Assembly (NCBI GenBank): GCA_045128735.1
Contig: JBGVRT010000060.1
Coordinates: 1-34,539, forward strand
Source of the DNA: RGIG8775 sp045128735
Lineage (GTDB): Bacteria; Bacillota; Clostridia; Oscillospirales; CAG-272
Length of the DNA: 34,539 nt
Direction of reading: 5' to 3'
Positions 7,490 to 15,325 of this stretch are shown here, piece by piece. The notes beneath the pieces were generated by a model that did not search any database, was not told the DNA's origin, and saw only the letters and a list, made by a program, of their open reading frames with translations. The translations under genes were made by a program, and so were the position numbers. Position 1 is the stretch's first letter, and each line of letters starts with the position of its first letter.

Positions 7490-8469
7490 TTTATCTGAAG
7501 GACTACCTTGCCCACGTTTTCACCGCGGTAGAGGATGTCGTGTGCCGCCTCAGCTTCGGTAATGGGAAGTATCTTGTGAATAGTTGGCTTAACCTCGCCT
7601 GTGGAAATTTTGGGGAATACGTCGCGTACAAGTGAAGCAAGAATTTCAGCCTTAACCTCGGGAGTTCTTGAACGGAGCGTGCTTCCTATAATACGCACGT
7701 TGCGAACGTAGATGTTCTTAAGATCAATCTCGGTCTTCTGTCCCGCAAGTGCTGCAATCATTATCCAACGTGCTCCGTGAGTGAGGTAATGGAGGCACTT
7801 GCCCATAAACTCACCGCCAAGGCAGTCGATGGCAACGTCTACAGAACGGCCTGCATCAAGCTCGGACTTAAGAACCTCGGCTATGTCTGTCTTCTTTGTG
7901 TTAACAACAATGTCGGCACCAAGATGTGAAATGCGTTCAATGTTTTCGTCGGTAATAACCGTGGTGATAACTCGCGCGCCAAACGCCTTAGCCATAGGAA
8001 TTATAACGCTTGCGAGTCCGCTTGCGCCCGCGTGCATAAGAAGGGTGTTGCCTGCCTTGATTTTGCCCTCGATAAAGAGGTTAAGATATGCGGTGGCAAA
8101 CGCCTCGGGAATAGCCGCCGCCTCTGCCATAGAGCAGTTTTCGGGTACGGGCATAAGCATATCGTATTTTACCGCTACGTATTCCGCGTATCCTCCGCCG
8201 CCAAGCAGGGCGCAAACCTTGTCGCCAAGCTTCCAGTTGCTGTTTTTAGCCGCCTCGTTACCTATTTTTACGATAACGCCCGAAATTTCAAGACCCATCC
8301 ATTCGGGGCAGCCTGCGGGGGGCGGATAGTCGCCCTCTCTCTGCATAAGGTCGGCGCGGTTGAGTGCCGCGTAGTGTATCTCAACGAGAACCTCCTCGGG
8401 CTTTATTATCGGGTCGGCAACGTCGTCCCAACGAAGGCTTCTGTCATTATTTACAAGAATTGCTTTCAC
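7486..8469 (-). CDS. NAD(P)H-quinone oxidoreductase, PIG3/QOR-type MDR family
   Basis: This medium-chain dehydrogenase/reductase has 327 residues. The GroES-like N-terminal half carries the family block NRADLMQREGDYPPPAG. The Rossmann half has the nucleotide-binding turn HAGASGLAS (about 146-154), and the C-terminus (AHDILYRGENVGKVVLQI) is typical of quinone reductases. The zinc-binding Cys cluster of alcohol dehydrogenases is absent, as expected for this branch. It uses NADPH to reduce quinones or reactive carbonyls in related proteins; the substrate here is unknown. The start codon is GTG at 8469, preceded by AAGGAG. It lies 27 nt after hprK and overlaps the following hydrolase gene, so it is the middle gene of a three-gene operon. 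Confidence 0.88.
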   Translation of the reverse strand: MKAILVNNDRSLRWDDVADPIIKPEEVLVEIHYAALNRADLMQREGDYPPPAGCPEWMGLEISGVIVKIGNEAAKNSNWKLGDKVCALLGGGGYAEYVAVKYDMLMPVPENCSMAEAAAIPEAFATAYLNLFIEGKIKAGNTLLMHAGASGLASVIIPMAKAFGARVITTVITDENIERISHLGADIVVNTKKTDIAEVLKSELDAGRSVDVAIDCLGGEFMGKCLHYLTHGARWIMIAALAGQKTEIDLKNIYVRNVRIIGSTLRSRTPEVKAEILASLVRDVFPKISTGEVKPTIHKILPITEAEAAHDILYRGENVGKVVLQIK

Positions 8470-8496
8470 TATATGATCTCCTTTGAATTGTGATTT

Positions 8497-9435
8497 TCAC
8501 ATAGGCATATTGCCCATTTGTTCCATAAGACGTTTGTTGAACTCCTCTGCGGTGTTATAGCCCATACGCTTCTGTCGGTTGTTCATCGCCGCAATCTCAA
8601 GAATTATGGCGAGGTTTCGACCGGGCTTTACGGGAATGGTGATTGAGGGAATCTCAATGCCGAGAATGTCCATCTTTTCGTCGTCAAGACCGAGACGGTC
8701 GTACATCTTGCCCTGTATCCATTGCTCCATATTGATTATAAGGTCGATTTTTTCTGTATCCTTGACCGCACCCATACCGAAAAGACGCTTAACGTCAACG
8801 ATTCCGATACCGCGAAGCTCAACGTAGTGTCTTATTATCTCGGGGGCACTGCCCACAAGAGTTTTTGCCGATACGCGCTTTATCTCAACAGCATCGTCTG
8901 CGATAAGTCTGTGTCCGCGCTTTACAAGCTCGATAGCCGTTTCGCTCTTTCCGACTCCGCTGTCGCCGAGAATGAGGATACCTTCGCCGTAAACATCAAC
9001 TAAAACTCCGTGACGGGTAATTCTCGGGGCGAGATTGGTGTTAAGAAAGGCGATAAGTGCCGCCATAAGCGGACTTGTTTTTTCCTTGCTCCTGAGTATG
9101 GGAACGCCGCGCTTTTTTGCTTCCTCAATCGCTTCGGGGACTATGTCAAGACCCGTGGTAACGATAACGCATGCAGGATCGTGGTCAACGAAAGCGCGTA
9201 TCTTATCGCTTCTGGTCTGCTCGTCGCATTCTGCAAGGTAATTGTGCTCGGCTTTTCCGAGAATCTCTATGCGCGATGCCTCAAAGTTTCCGAAAAATCC
9301 CGCCAAGGCAAGACCGGGACGGTTTACCTCGGTGTTTGATATCATTATTTCCTCTGCGGGGCGGGGAAGGTATAACGCTTCAAGCTTAAATTCCTTAATA
9401 ATTTTGTCCAAAGATATGCTGTATTCGCTGTCCAT
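8497..9435 (-). CDS. hprK: HPr kinase/phosphorylase
   Basis: This enzyme phosphorylates HPr on Ser46 and removes the phosphate again, setting carbon catabolite control in low-GC Gram-positive bacteria. Its 312 residues match the family. The Walker A loop GDSGVGKS is at 157-164, preceded by the conserved His142, and the HPrK signature ELRGIGIVDVKRLFGMG is near 207-222. The N-terminal domain (1-130) and the C-terminal kinase core are complete. It starts at ATG 9435, read from a consensus sigma-A promoter. In many Clostridia hprK sits beside murB, lgt or rapZ-type genes; here it leads an operon with an oxidoreductase and a metallohydrolase. It is the clearest link in the window between carbon supply and gene regulation. 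Confidence 0.96.
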   Translation of the reverse strand: MDSEYSISLDKIIKEFKLEALYLPRPAEEIMISNTEVNRPGLALAGFFGNFEASRIEILGKAEHNYLAECDEQTRSDKIRAFVDHDPACVIVTTGLDIVPEAIEEAKKRGVPILRSKEKTSPLMAALIAFLNTNLAPRITRHGVLVDVYGEGILILGDSGVGKSETAIELVKRGHRLIADDAVEIKRVSAKTLVGSAPEIIRHYVELRGIGIVDVKRLFGMGAVKDTEKIDLIINMEQWIQGKMYDRLGLDDEKMDILGIEIPSITIPVKPGRNLAIILEIAAMNNRQKRMGYNTAEEFNKRLMEQMGNMPM

Positions 9436-9465
9436 ACCGTTAATTCCTTTCTTTTTACTGCCTTG

Positions 9466-9494
9466 ATTATACCATATTATTTTGAAATAGTCAA
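9466..9494 (-). promoter_or_regulatory. Sigma-A promoter of the hprK operon
   Basis: On the minus strand, TTGACT (9489-9494) and TATAAT (9466-9471) are separated by 17 nt, 30 nt upstream of the hprK start. It faces away from the promoter of the following lipoprotein gene. Confidence 0.8.
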
Positions 9495-9544
9495 ATATTT
9501 TTATAAAAAATTGAAAAATTCATAATATCGACACAAAAATGTAG

Positions 9545-9550
9545 TATAAT
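9545..9550 (+). promoter_or_regulatory. -10 box upstream of the parvulin-like lipoprotein gene
   Basis: TATAAT lies 35 nt before the ATG at 9586. At 17 nt spacing the -35 position reads ATAATA, which is poor, so the promoter may need an activator or be weak. Confidence 0.5.
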
Positions 9551-9585
9551 CAAAATGGAATATTATTTGAAAGGAATTTCAAACT

Positions 9586-10563
9586 ATGAAAAAGAGAATT
9601 TTGGCACTTGTTCTCGCACTTGTGGCATTTTTGGCAACATCCTGCGCAGGCGGAATAAAAAGCACACCTGAGCAGGCTCGCGTGGTAGGTGCGTGCGGCG
9701 GCAACGACGTGCGCTATGAGGAGCTTCGCTACATTACGCTGACCTGCAAGGCGGCGCTTGAGGAAAAGTACGGAGATGACATTTTTGCACCGTACACCTC
9801 TATAGCCATAGGCGAATATGCCGACGAGCTTGAGGATATGGTGGAGGAGCAGATATGTCAGAACTACGCCAGCCTCAATATTTTTAAGGAAAACAAAATA
9901 AAGACCTCCGACAGACAGACAAAACGTGAGGTCAACGAGTATGTAAACGCCGTGGCGGAGACCTTTGAGGACGAGGAGGGATACCTCGCATACCTTGAGG
10001 AATGCTTTATGACTGATGCTGTTCTTCGCTTCAATACCGCACTTGAAAGCTGCTTTTACAGATACTATGAGGTTGTAAGCGAAAAGTGGGATAAGCAGGC
10101 TTACGATGCGGTTATGAACGGGGAGGGATTCGTCCGCACAATGAGCATATTTATCCGCAACGACGAGGGCGAAAGCGTTGAGAAAAACCGTACCGACGCA
10201 ATGAAGGTGCGCGCCGAGATAGATGGCGGAAAGCCGCTTGCAAGCTTTATCGGCTCTAAGTATAATCAGGATACGGGAATGTGCGATTATTACTTTATGG
10301 AAGGCTATTTCGACGAGGCGTATGAGGACGCGGCGTTTGAGCTTGAGGTGGGCGAAATAAGCCCCGTGGTCGAGACGGCGGACGGATTCTACATTATACA
10401 GCGTATGGAGCTTGATGGCGGATATATGGCTGATAATCTGGAATCTCTCAAGAGCATATATTTCGAGTGCAAGATGTACGAGACTATAAATGACCTTGCT
10501 GACGAGCTTGATTTTGAACTTAACGAGTACGGCAAGTCGATTGACCTTGTTACTATGGAATGA
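9586..10563 (+). CDS. Lipoprotein with parvulin-type peptidyl-prolyl isomerase region
   Basis: This 325-residue protein carries a lipoprotein signal peptide, MKKRILALVLALVAFLATSC, with the lipidated Cys at 20, so it should be anchored outside the membrane. A helical N-terminal half (about 40-160) precedes a region from about 180 to 290 that resembles PpiC/parvulin. The typical closing pattern, FELEVGEISPVVETADGFYIIQRME, is clear. The arrangement is that of PrsA or SurA-like foldases, which help secreted proteins fold. The first part of the parvulin domain is less conserved, so catalytic activity is uncertain and a chaperone role alone is possible. It starts at ATG 9586 after AAAGGAA. The next gene begins 17 nt after the stop and is probably co-transcribed. 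Confidence 0.75.
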   Translation: MKKRILALVLALVAFLATSCAGGIKSTPEQARVVGACGGNDVRYEELRYITLTCKAALEEKYGDDIFAPYTSIAIGEYADELEDMVEEQICQNYASLNIFKENKIKTSDRQTKREVNEYVNAVAETFEDEEGYLAYLEECFMTDAVLRFNTALESCFYRYYEVVSEKWDKQAYDAVMNGEGFVRTMSIFIRNDEGESVEKNRTDAMKVRAEIDGGKPLASFIGSKYNQDTGMCDYYFMEGYFDEAYEDAAFELEVGEISPVVETADGFYIIQRMELDGGYMADNLESLKSIYFECKMYETINDLADELDFELNEYGKSIDLVTME

Positions 10564-10580
10564 TTTGAGGGCAGACCGAT

Positions 10581-11522
10581 ATGTATCGAAAAAGAAGAAA
10601 AATTCAAAGCTACCGCGGCACCTCGCGTGGGAGCTTTGGCGGTTCGTTTAAGTTTATAGTTATCGCTGTGATTGCGCTTGCGGTCGTTTCGGCGCTGATA
10701 ACAGGCGCGGTGCTCGGCAAAAACGCCGAAAAATCGGGCGTTGGCTCTTTCGGCAGACATAATCTTACCGATTTTGGCGGTGTAAAAGAGCCTGCCGAGG
10801 ATTATGAGTCTCTCGGCACACTCAAAGCCGCCTACGTGATTTCGGCAGGCGTTGACCGCCAAGGCTTTAAGGGTGCGGTGAATAATGCCGATGAGGGCAA
10901 CGCTATAGCCTTTAAGACGGGCGACGGAGCAGGGAATTTGTTTTTTGCCTCTGAGACTGCGGCGAAAATAGGCAGTGGGCTGACGGCTGTTTCAACGGTT
11001 ACCGCCTCAGAAATTGCCGAAATAATATCCGACGAGGGCAGACTTGCGGTGGCGTACTTCTATTCTTCGGCGTTTGCCGAGGAGGATGACGCGGTAAGAA
11101 TAGTCAAAGCGGCAGAAGAAACTGCGCTTATGTCCGAGCTTGCAAGTGAGGGAATAGACGAAATCGTGGTGTTCGGGCTTCCCGATGACTCCGACCACTC
11201 GAAAAATCTCAAAGCCTATATGGCGGGACTTGAAGCGGCGTGCGGAACGGCAAATGTCTGCGTGGCACTTTCAAATACCTATCTTGGCGGTACGGGCGCG
11301 ACAAGAGTAATTAACGCCACCGAGGGCTACGCCGATGCATACGCGGCAGACCTCAGCGGACTTTCGGGCGATGGGCTTGCCTCCGCTATAGAAAGATATG
11401 CGTATTTTATTACCAATTATAATATGCGCCTTATCGTGTCGGCAGCCGACGAAACGGTGAAAGACGAGACTCTGACCTTGCTTGAAGCATACGGAATAGA
11501 GAGCTATCTGTTTGTAGATTAA
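10581..11522 (+). CDS. Membrane-anchored extracytoplasmic protein of unknown function
   Basis: I do not recognise this 313-residue protein with confidence. A short, very basic N-terminus (MYRKRRKIQSYRGTSRG) is followed by one hydrophobic helix (about 25-46, FIVIAVIALAVVSALITGAVLG), so the remaining 265 residues should lie outside the cell. That part is rich in Ala, Gly, Asp and Glu and alternates predicted strands and helices (for example DEIVVFGLPDD, NVCVALSNTYL, MRLIVSAADE). This looks like an alpha/beta barrel, perhaps a diverged glycoside-hydrolase-like (DUF4015-type) domain, which is a guess. It follows the parvulin-like lipoprotein gene by 17 nt with a weak GAGG ribosome site, suggesting one operon and possibly a shared envelope role. 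Confidence 0.65.
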   Translation: MYRKRRKIQSYRGTSRGSFGGSFKFIVIAVIALAVVSALITGAVLGKNAEKSGVGSFGRHNLTDFGGVKEPAEDYESLGTLKAAYVISAGVDRQGFKGAVNNADEGNAIAFKTGDGAGNLFFASETAAKIGSGLTAVSTVTASEIAEIISDEGRLAVAYFYSSAFAEEDDAVRIVKAAEETALMSELASEGIDEIVVFGLPDDSDHSKNLKAYMAGLEAACGTANVCVALSNTYLGGTGATRVINATEGYADAYAADLSGLSGDGLASAIERYAYFITNYNMRLIVSAADETVKDETLTLLEAYGIESYLFVD

Positions 11523-11570
11523 ATTTATCAAAAAAAATTCAAAAAAATTAAAGAAATTTGTAAAAACCCC

Positions 11571-11598
11571 TTGACATTTACGAAAAAATGAGTATAAT
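11571..11598 (+). promoter_or_regulatory. Sigma-A promoter of tRNA-Leu
   Basis: A consensus TTGACA (11571-11576) and TATAAT (11593-11598) are 16 nt apart, about 32 nt before the mature tRNA. Confidence 0.8.
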
Positions 11599-11629
11599 AT
11601 ATAATGTTGTCGCAATAGTGACAGCATTC

Positions 11630-11714
11630 GCGGGAGTGGCGGAACTGGCAGACGCGCACGTTTGAGGGGCGTGTGGTGAGAATCGTACGGGTTCAATTCC
11701 CGTCTCCCGCACCA
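11630..11714 (+). tRNA. tRNA-Leu (GAG)
   Basis: The 7-bp acceptor stem GCGGGAG/CTCCCGC closes the molecule, with A73 and an encoded CCA (11712-11714). The D-arm (GTGGCGGAACTGGCAGAC) and long variable arm are typical of class II leucine tRNAs, and the T-arm contains GGGTTCAATTCCC. The anticodon stem CACGT/GCGTG holds the loop TTGAGGG, giving anticodon GAG at 11664-11666, which reads CUC and CUU. It is a single-gene transcription unit with its own promoter and terminator. Confidence 0.96.
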
Positions 11715-11716
11715 AC

Positions 11717-11753
11717 AAAAGCGGCAGGCTTACAAAGCCTGCCGCTTTTGTTT
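11717..11753 (+). terminator. Terminator after tRNA-Leu
   Basis: AAAAGCGGCAGGCT (11717-11730) pairs perfectly with AGCCTGCCGCTTTT (11736-11749) around a 5-nt loop; the T run follows. Confidence 0.9.
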
Positions 11754-11762
11754 ATCTTTTTC

Positions 11763-11791
11763 TTGACAAATCGGATTAAAAATAGTATAAT
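11763..11791 (+). promoter_or_regulatory. Sigma-A promoter of the metal-binding lipoprotein gene
   Basis: Both boxes are consensus: TTGACA (11763-11768) and TATAAT (11786-11791), with 17 nt between them. The predicted leader of about 33 nt shows no clear zinc-repressor palindrome to my eye. Confidence 0.8.
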
Positions 11792-11830
11792 CTAATTTGA
11801 GAATTGTTTTCGATTTCGTTTGGAGGATAT

Positions 11831-12757
11831 ATGAAAAAAATTATTGCGGTGTTGCTTTGCCTTGTGGCTTTGCTTGCGTTGCTTTCCTGCGCGCAGGAGG
11901 TTGCTGAGGATGATGGCTTAAAAATAGCTTGCACCTCTTTCGTGGTCGCGGATTGGGTAGAGAATATTGTTGGTGACAGTAGCGACTGTCGTGTGGTGAT
12001 CCTTGGCGACAAGGGAAAGGATATGCACAATTTTCAGCCTGCGGCGGCGGATATGCGCGAGCTTCTTTCTTCCGATTTGATAATTTATATCGGCGGTGAG
12101 TCGGATAAGTGGGTGGAAAGCGTGGCACTTGGAGAAAATAACAGGCTTATGCGGCTTTTTGACGTGATTGATGGCGCGCATTGCGAAAGTTGCCTCGACG
12201 GTCACGACCACGACCACGGCGACGCACCCGACGAGCATATTTGGCTATCTTTGGAGAATCCGCTGGCGGTCTGCGAGGCACTTGCCCATACTATGGGCGA
12301 GCTTGACCCCGACAATAAAACGGCGTATTTGTCAAATCTTGCCGACTATTCGGAAAAAATCACGGTATTGCACGACGGTTACCTTGCGGCGGCAGAGAGC
12401 GCAAAGTATAAAACTCTTGTTTTTGCCGACAGATTTCCATTTGTTTATCTTATGAATGAGCTTGGAATTGAATACCTTGCGGCTTTTCCGGGGTGCTCCT
12501 CCGAGACCTCGGCAAGCTTTGAGACGGTTATAACCCTTGCGGGCGAGGTTGACCGCCTCGGACTCGGTTGCGTTCTTGTCCTTGAGGACTCGGCAGACGG
12601 AATCGCGCCTACGGTGATAGAGAACACAAAGAGCAAGAGCGCGCAGATACTTGCCCTTGACTCGATGCAGATATATTCGGGCGACGAAAGCTTTGACTAT
12701 ATCGAGGCAATGTACAAAAATCTCGCGGCGTTTAAGCAGGCTTTTGGGAGCAGATAA
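11831..12757 (+). CDS. Zinc/manganese ABC-transporter substrate-binding lipoprotein (ZnuA/AdcA-like)
   Basis: This 308-residue lipoprotein belongs to the cluster 9 (ZnuA/AdcA/TroA) metal-binding family. The start is ATG 11831, seven nt after TGGAGG; an in-frame TTG at 11804 precedes the ribosome site and is rejected. The signal peptide ends LLALLSC with lipidated Cys20. Candidate metal ligands are His66 (DMHNFQP), the His of DEHIWLS near 136 and acidic residues in FADRFPF near 200. A His/Cys/Asp-rich loop, CESCLDGHDHDHGDAPDEH (about 119-137), is the usual zinc-capturing loop. The permease and ATPase genes that normally accompany it are absent, so it stands alone with its own promoter. Zinc is the likeliest ligand because of the His-rich loop. 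Confidence 0.88.
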   Translation: MKKIIAVLLCLVALLALLSCAQEVAEDDGLKIACTSFVVADWVENIVGDSSDCRVVILGDKGKDMHNFQPAAADMRELLSSDLIIYIGGESDKWVESVALGENNRLMRLFDVIDGAHCESCLDGHDHDHGDAPDEHIWLSLENPLAVCEALAHTMGELDPDNKTAYLSNLADYSEKITVLHDGYLAAAESAKYKTLVFADRFPFVYLMNELGIEYLAAFPGCSSETSASFETVITLAGEVDRLGLGCVLVLEDSADGIAPTVIENTKSKSAQILALDSMQIYSGDESFDYIEAMYKNLAAFKQAFGSR

Positions 12758-12783
12758 GCTTGGCGCGCTATATTTACAAAATC

Positions 12784-12814
12784 AAGGGGAAATCTCAATC
12801 GAGACGCCCCTTTT
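12784..12814. terminator. Probable terminator between converging genes
   Basis: AAGGGG (12784-12789) pairs with CCCCTT (12807-12812), with an inner TCTC/GAGA pairing (12793-12796, 12801-12804). It lies between the end of the metal-binding lipoprotein gene and the converging zinc-ribbon gene. The T run is short and interrupted. Confidence 0.45.
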
Positions 12815-12817
12815 CTG

Positions 12818-13486
12818 TTAATTAAATTCTGCGTAGTCAAACTGCGCCCATACGTCCTTGGGCTGACCTGCGGTGTGAAGGTCAACTATTGGGCGGTGGC
12901 AGGCACGGCATTCCTTTTCGCCTTTTTTGGCAAGCTTTCCGCAAACTATGCAAACGTAAAGCTTTTCCTGCTCGGTTACCTCAGTAGGATAAGTGAAGCC
13001 GCGGAATTTTACAATTCGGTCGCCTTTTTGCAACGCCTGGTTAAGGTGAGAGCGAAAGGCTACCGTTTTCTTTTTGCCTTTTTCGGTTTCCACCTTTATT
13101 TTCATAAATTCCTGCGGATTCGAGCGGTTTACCCCTTTGTATTCCACACCCGTGGGCTGAGGATACCTCATCTCGTATTTTATCGAAACGATATTTCCTA
13201 CCCAAGTGGGAACGATAAGCTCAAGCGTGCTTTTGAAGAGCAGCGGCGGAACAACCAAAGCCACGGCGCCGACGATAAGCGCTTTCCATATGATGTCGGT
13301 TTCCTTCGTCAGCGCAATGCTTCGTTGAATGTAGTCGTACGCGCCGTAGGCAAAGAGCGCGAAAAAGATTTCATAAATAACTATGTTGCGAATCATCTTC
13401 GCAATTTTTTGTTGCCTCAGCCCGTAAAGCTCGGGGTATTCTTTTTTTAACAGCTCATCATAATACTTTGCGTTTTTAACGTTCAT
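12818..13486 (-). CDS. Membrane protein with C-terminal zinc ribbon, last gene of the ABC exporter operon
   Basis: I do not recognise this 222-residue protein. A charged N-terminus precedes two hydrophobic helices (about 30-50 and 66-85: IVIYEIFFALFAYGAYDYI and IWKALIVGAVALVVPPLLF). A mostly beta-strand region with a basic stretch (KVETEKGKKKTVAFRS) follows, then a four-Cys zinc ribbon near 182-198 (VCIVCGK...CRACH). The cysteine spacing CxxC-x10-CxxC is rubredoxin-like. It begins 12 nt after the second ABC gene and has a GGCGGTGAT ribosome site, so it is probably translated from the MarR-controlled transcript. It might be an accessory to the exporter or an unrelated passenger. Confidence 0.7.
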   Translation of the reverse strand: MNVKNAKYYDELLKKEYPELYGLRQQKIAKMIRNIVIYEIFFALFAYGAYDYIQRSIALTKETDIIWKALIVGAVALVVPPLLFKSTLELIVPTWVGNIVSIKYEMRYPQPTGVEYKGVNRSNPQEFMKIKVETEKGKKKTVAFRSHLNQALQKGDRIVKFRGFTYPTEVTEQEKLYVCIVCGKLAKKGEKECRACHRPIVDLHTAGQPKDVWAQFDYAEFN

Positions 13487-13498
13487 AATATCACCGCC

Positions 13499-15325
13499 TT
13501 ACTTGGCAAATTGCGAGTTGTAGAGCGAGGCGTAGAAGCCGCCAAGCCCCATAAGTTCGTCGTGGTTGCCCTGCTCGATAACGTTTCCGTCCTTGAAAAC
13601 GAGAATCATATCGGCGTTTTTGACTGTGGAAAGTCGGTGCGCGATAACAAAGCAGGTTCGGTTTTCCATAAGTGAGTGCATAGCCTCTTGTATCTTTATT
13701 TCGGTACGCGAGTCAACGTTCGAGGTTGCCTCGTCAAGAATGAGCACGGGCGAGTCGGCAAGCATAGCGCGCGCAATGGTGATAAGCTGTTTCTGACCCT
13801 TGGAAATGTTCACTCCGTCGTCGGAGAGAAGCGTGTTGTAGCCGTCGGGAAGCGACTCGATATAGGTGTGTATCTTTGCCGCCTTTGCGACACGGACAGC
13901 GTCCTCCATTGTGGCGTCCTTTTTGCCGTACGTTATATTTTCAAATATAGTACCGTAAAACAGCCAAGTCTCCTGAAGCACCATTGTGTAAGCTTTTCTG
14001 AGGCTGTCGCGCTTTATTTCGTAAATGTCTGTGCCGTCTATCATAATGCTTCCGCTGTCAACGTCGTAGAAGCGCATAAGCAGGTTGATAATGGTGGTCT
14101 TTCCCGCACCCGTAGGACCGACAATAGCCACCGTGCTGCCCTTGGGAACGCTTAGTGACAGATTTTTAATTATTGTTTTTTCGGGAACGTAGCCGAATTT
14201 TACGCTGTCAATATCGACTCTTCCCTCGGCGTTTTCAAGCTCGATTGCGTTTTCTGCGTCGGGTTTTTCGGTAGGCTCGTCGATAATGCGGAACACACGC
14301 TCAGCCGCCGCGCACGCCGATTGGATTTCGTGAAGAATGTTAGCAAATTCGTTGATGGGACCCGAGAATTTTCTTGAATACTGCACGAACGCCGATATGT
14401 CGCCCAGTCCGATTCTGAAAATGAAGGGCAGGGCACTTCCAAGCTTTGTGGTCAGCATAAGGAAGATACCGCCAAGCATAGTCACAAGCGAAATAGAAAT
14501 ATTATTTATGTAGTTTACCATAGGACCCATCATTGCAGATTGATATTCTGCGTTGTAGCAGGCGGTAACAGCGTCGTCATTTTTGGTGTCAAAACGGGAG
14601 ATTATCTCGCACTCGCGGTCGTACGCCTTAATACTTTTGTGACCCGAAAGCATCTCTTCGGCGTAGCCGTTAAGCTCGCCCAATTTTGCCGAACGGAGTC
14701 TGAAAAGCGGACGGGTCTTGCCTGTTTTCCACTTGGCGAAAATTATCGAGGCGGGAACGGTAAAGAGAAATACCGTTATGAGTATGGGGGCAATGCTTAT
14801 CATCATCGCAAGCGAGCCGACGACGGTGATAATGCTTGTCATTATCTGAAGCAGGTCGTGGGATACCGAAGCGTTTACCACGTCGATATCGTAGGAAATG
14901 TGGCTTATTATGTCGCCTGTGGCGTGAGTGTCGAAGAAGTTTACGGGAAGTTCCATAAGTCTGTCAAAGACCTGCTTTCGCATTCTGTAAACTATTTTTT
15001 TACTAAGCGTCGTCATAATAAACGCCAGAAGGTAGGACATTGCCGCCGATATCGCGTAGCACCCAACCATAAGCGCGCAGTAGAGAGTTACCGTGTCAAG
15101 GTCAACCCTGCCCGCGCCAAGCTCAATGGCGTCTATAGCGATACCCGAAAGCTTTGGGGCGGCAAGGGCGAGAATGTTTGAGGTGAGCATTACCGCAATT
15201 GCCGACAAAACCAACAGCTTGTGCTTTAGCATATAGGTGCTTATCCTTTTGATGACCGCCATTCTCGCGCCCTTGGTCTGCGGAGCCTCGGAATAGGATT
15301 TTATTCGTCTCATCGCGTTATTCAA
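13499..15325 (-). CDS. ABC exporter half-transporter, subunit with catalytic Walker B glutamate
   Basis: This half-transporter of 608 residues has six membrane helices (about 30-330) fused to an ATP-binding domain. Motifs are Walker A GPTGAGKTT (about 403-411), Walker B LILDEATSNVD with the catalytic Glu, and the H-loop IAHRLS. The signature reads ISKGQKQ instead of SGGQ. I chose TTG 15325 because GGAGG lies 8 nt ahead; the GTG at 15334 directly touches that ribosome site. The gene overlaps the end of the preceding ABC gene by 8 nt. With that partner, which has a degenerate ATP site, it should form a heterodimeric drug- or lipid-exporting pump like TM287/288, LmrCD or BmrCD. The substrate is unknown. 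Confidence 0.9.
   Translation of the reverse strand: MNNAMRRIKSYSEAPQTKGARMAVIKRISTYMLKHKLLVLSAIAVMLTSNILALAAPKLSGIAIDAIELGAGRVDLDTVTLYCALMVGCYAISAAMSYLLAFIMTTLSKKIVYRMRKQVFDRLMELPVNFFDTHATGDIISHISYDIDVVNASVSHDLLQIMTSIITVVGSLAMMISIAPILITVFLFTVPASIIFAKWKTGKTRPLFRLRSAKLGELNGYAEEMLSGHKSIKAYDRECEIISRFDTKNDDAVTACYNAEYQSAMMGPMVNYINNISISLVTMLGGIFLMLTTKLGSALPFIFRIGLGDISAFVQYSRKFSGPINEFANILHEIQSACAAAERVFRIIDEPTEKPDAENAIELENAEGRVDIDSVKFGYVPEKTIIKNLSLSVPKGSTVAIVGPTGAGKTTIINLLMRFYDVDSGSIMIDGTDIYEIKRDSLRKAYTMVLQETWLFYGTIFENITYGKKDATMEDAVRVAKAAKIHTYIESLPDGYNTLLSDDGVNISKGQKQLITIARAMLADSPVLILDEATSNVDSRTEIKIQEAMHSLMENRTCFVIAHRLSTVKNADMILVFKDGNVIEQGNHDELMGLGGFYASLYNSQFAK

Noticed and set aside
11630..11714. 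Integration site at tRNA-Leu
   Set aside because: No integrase lies beside it and I see no repeat of the tRNA 3' end in the window.
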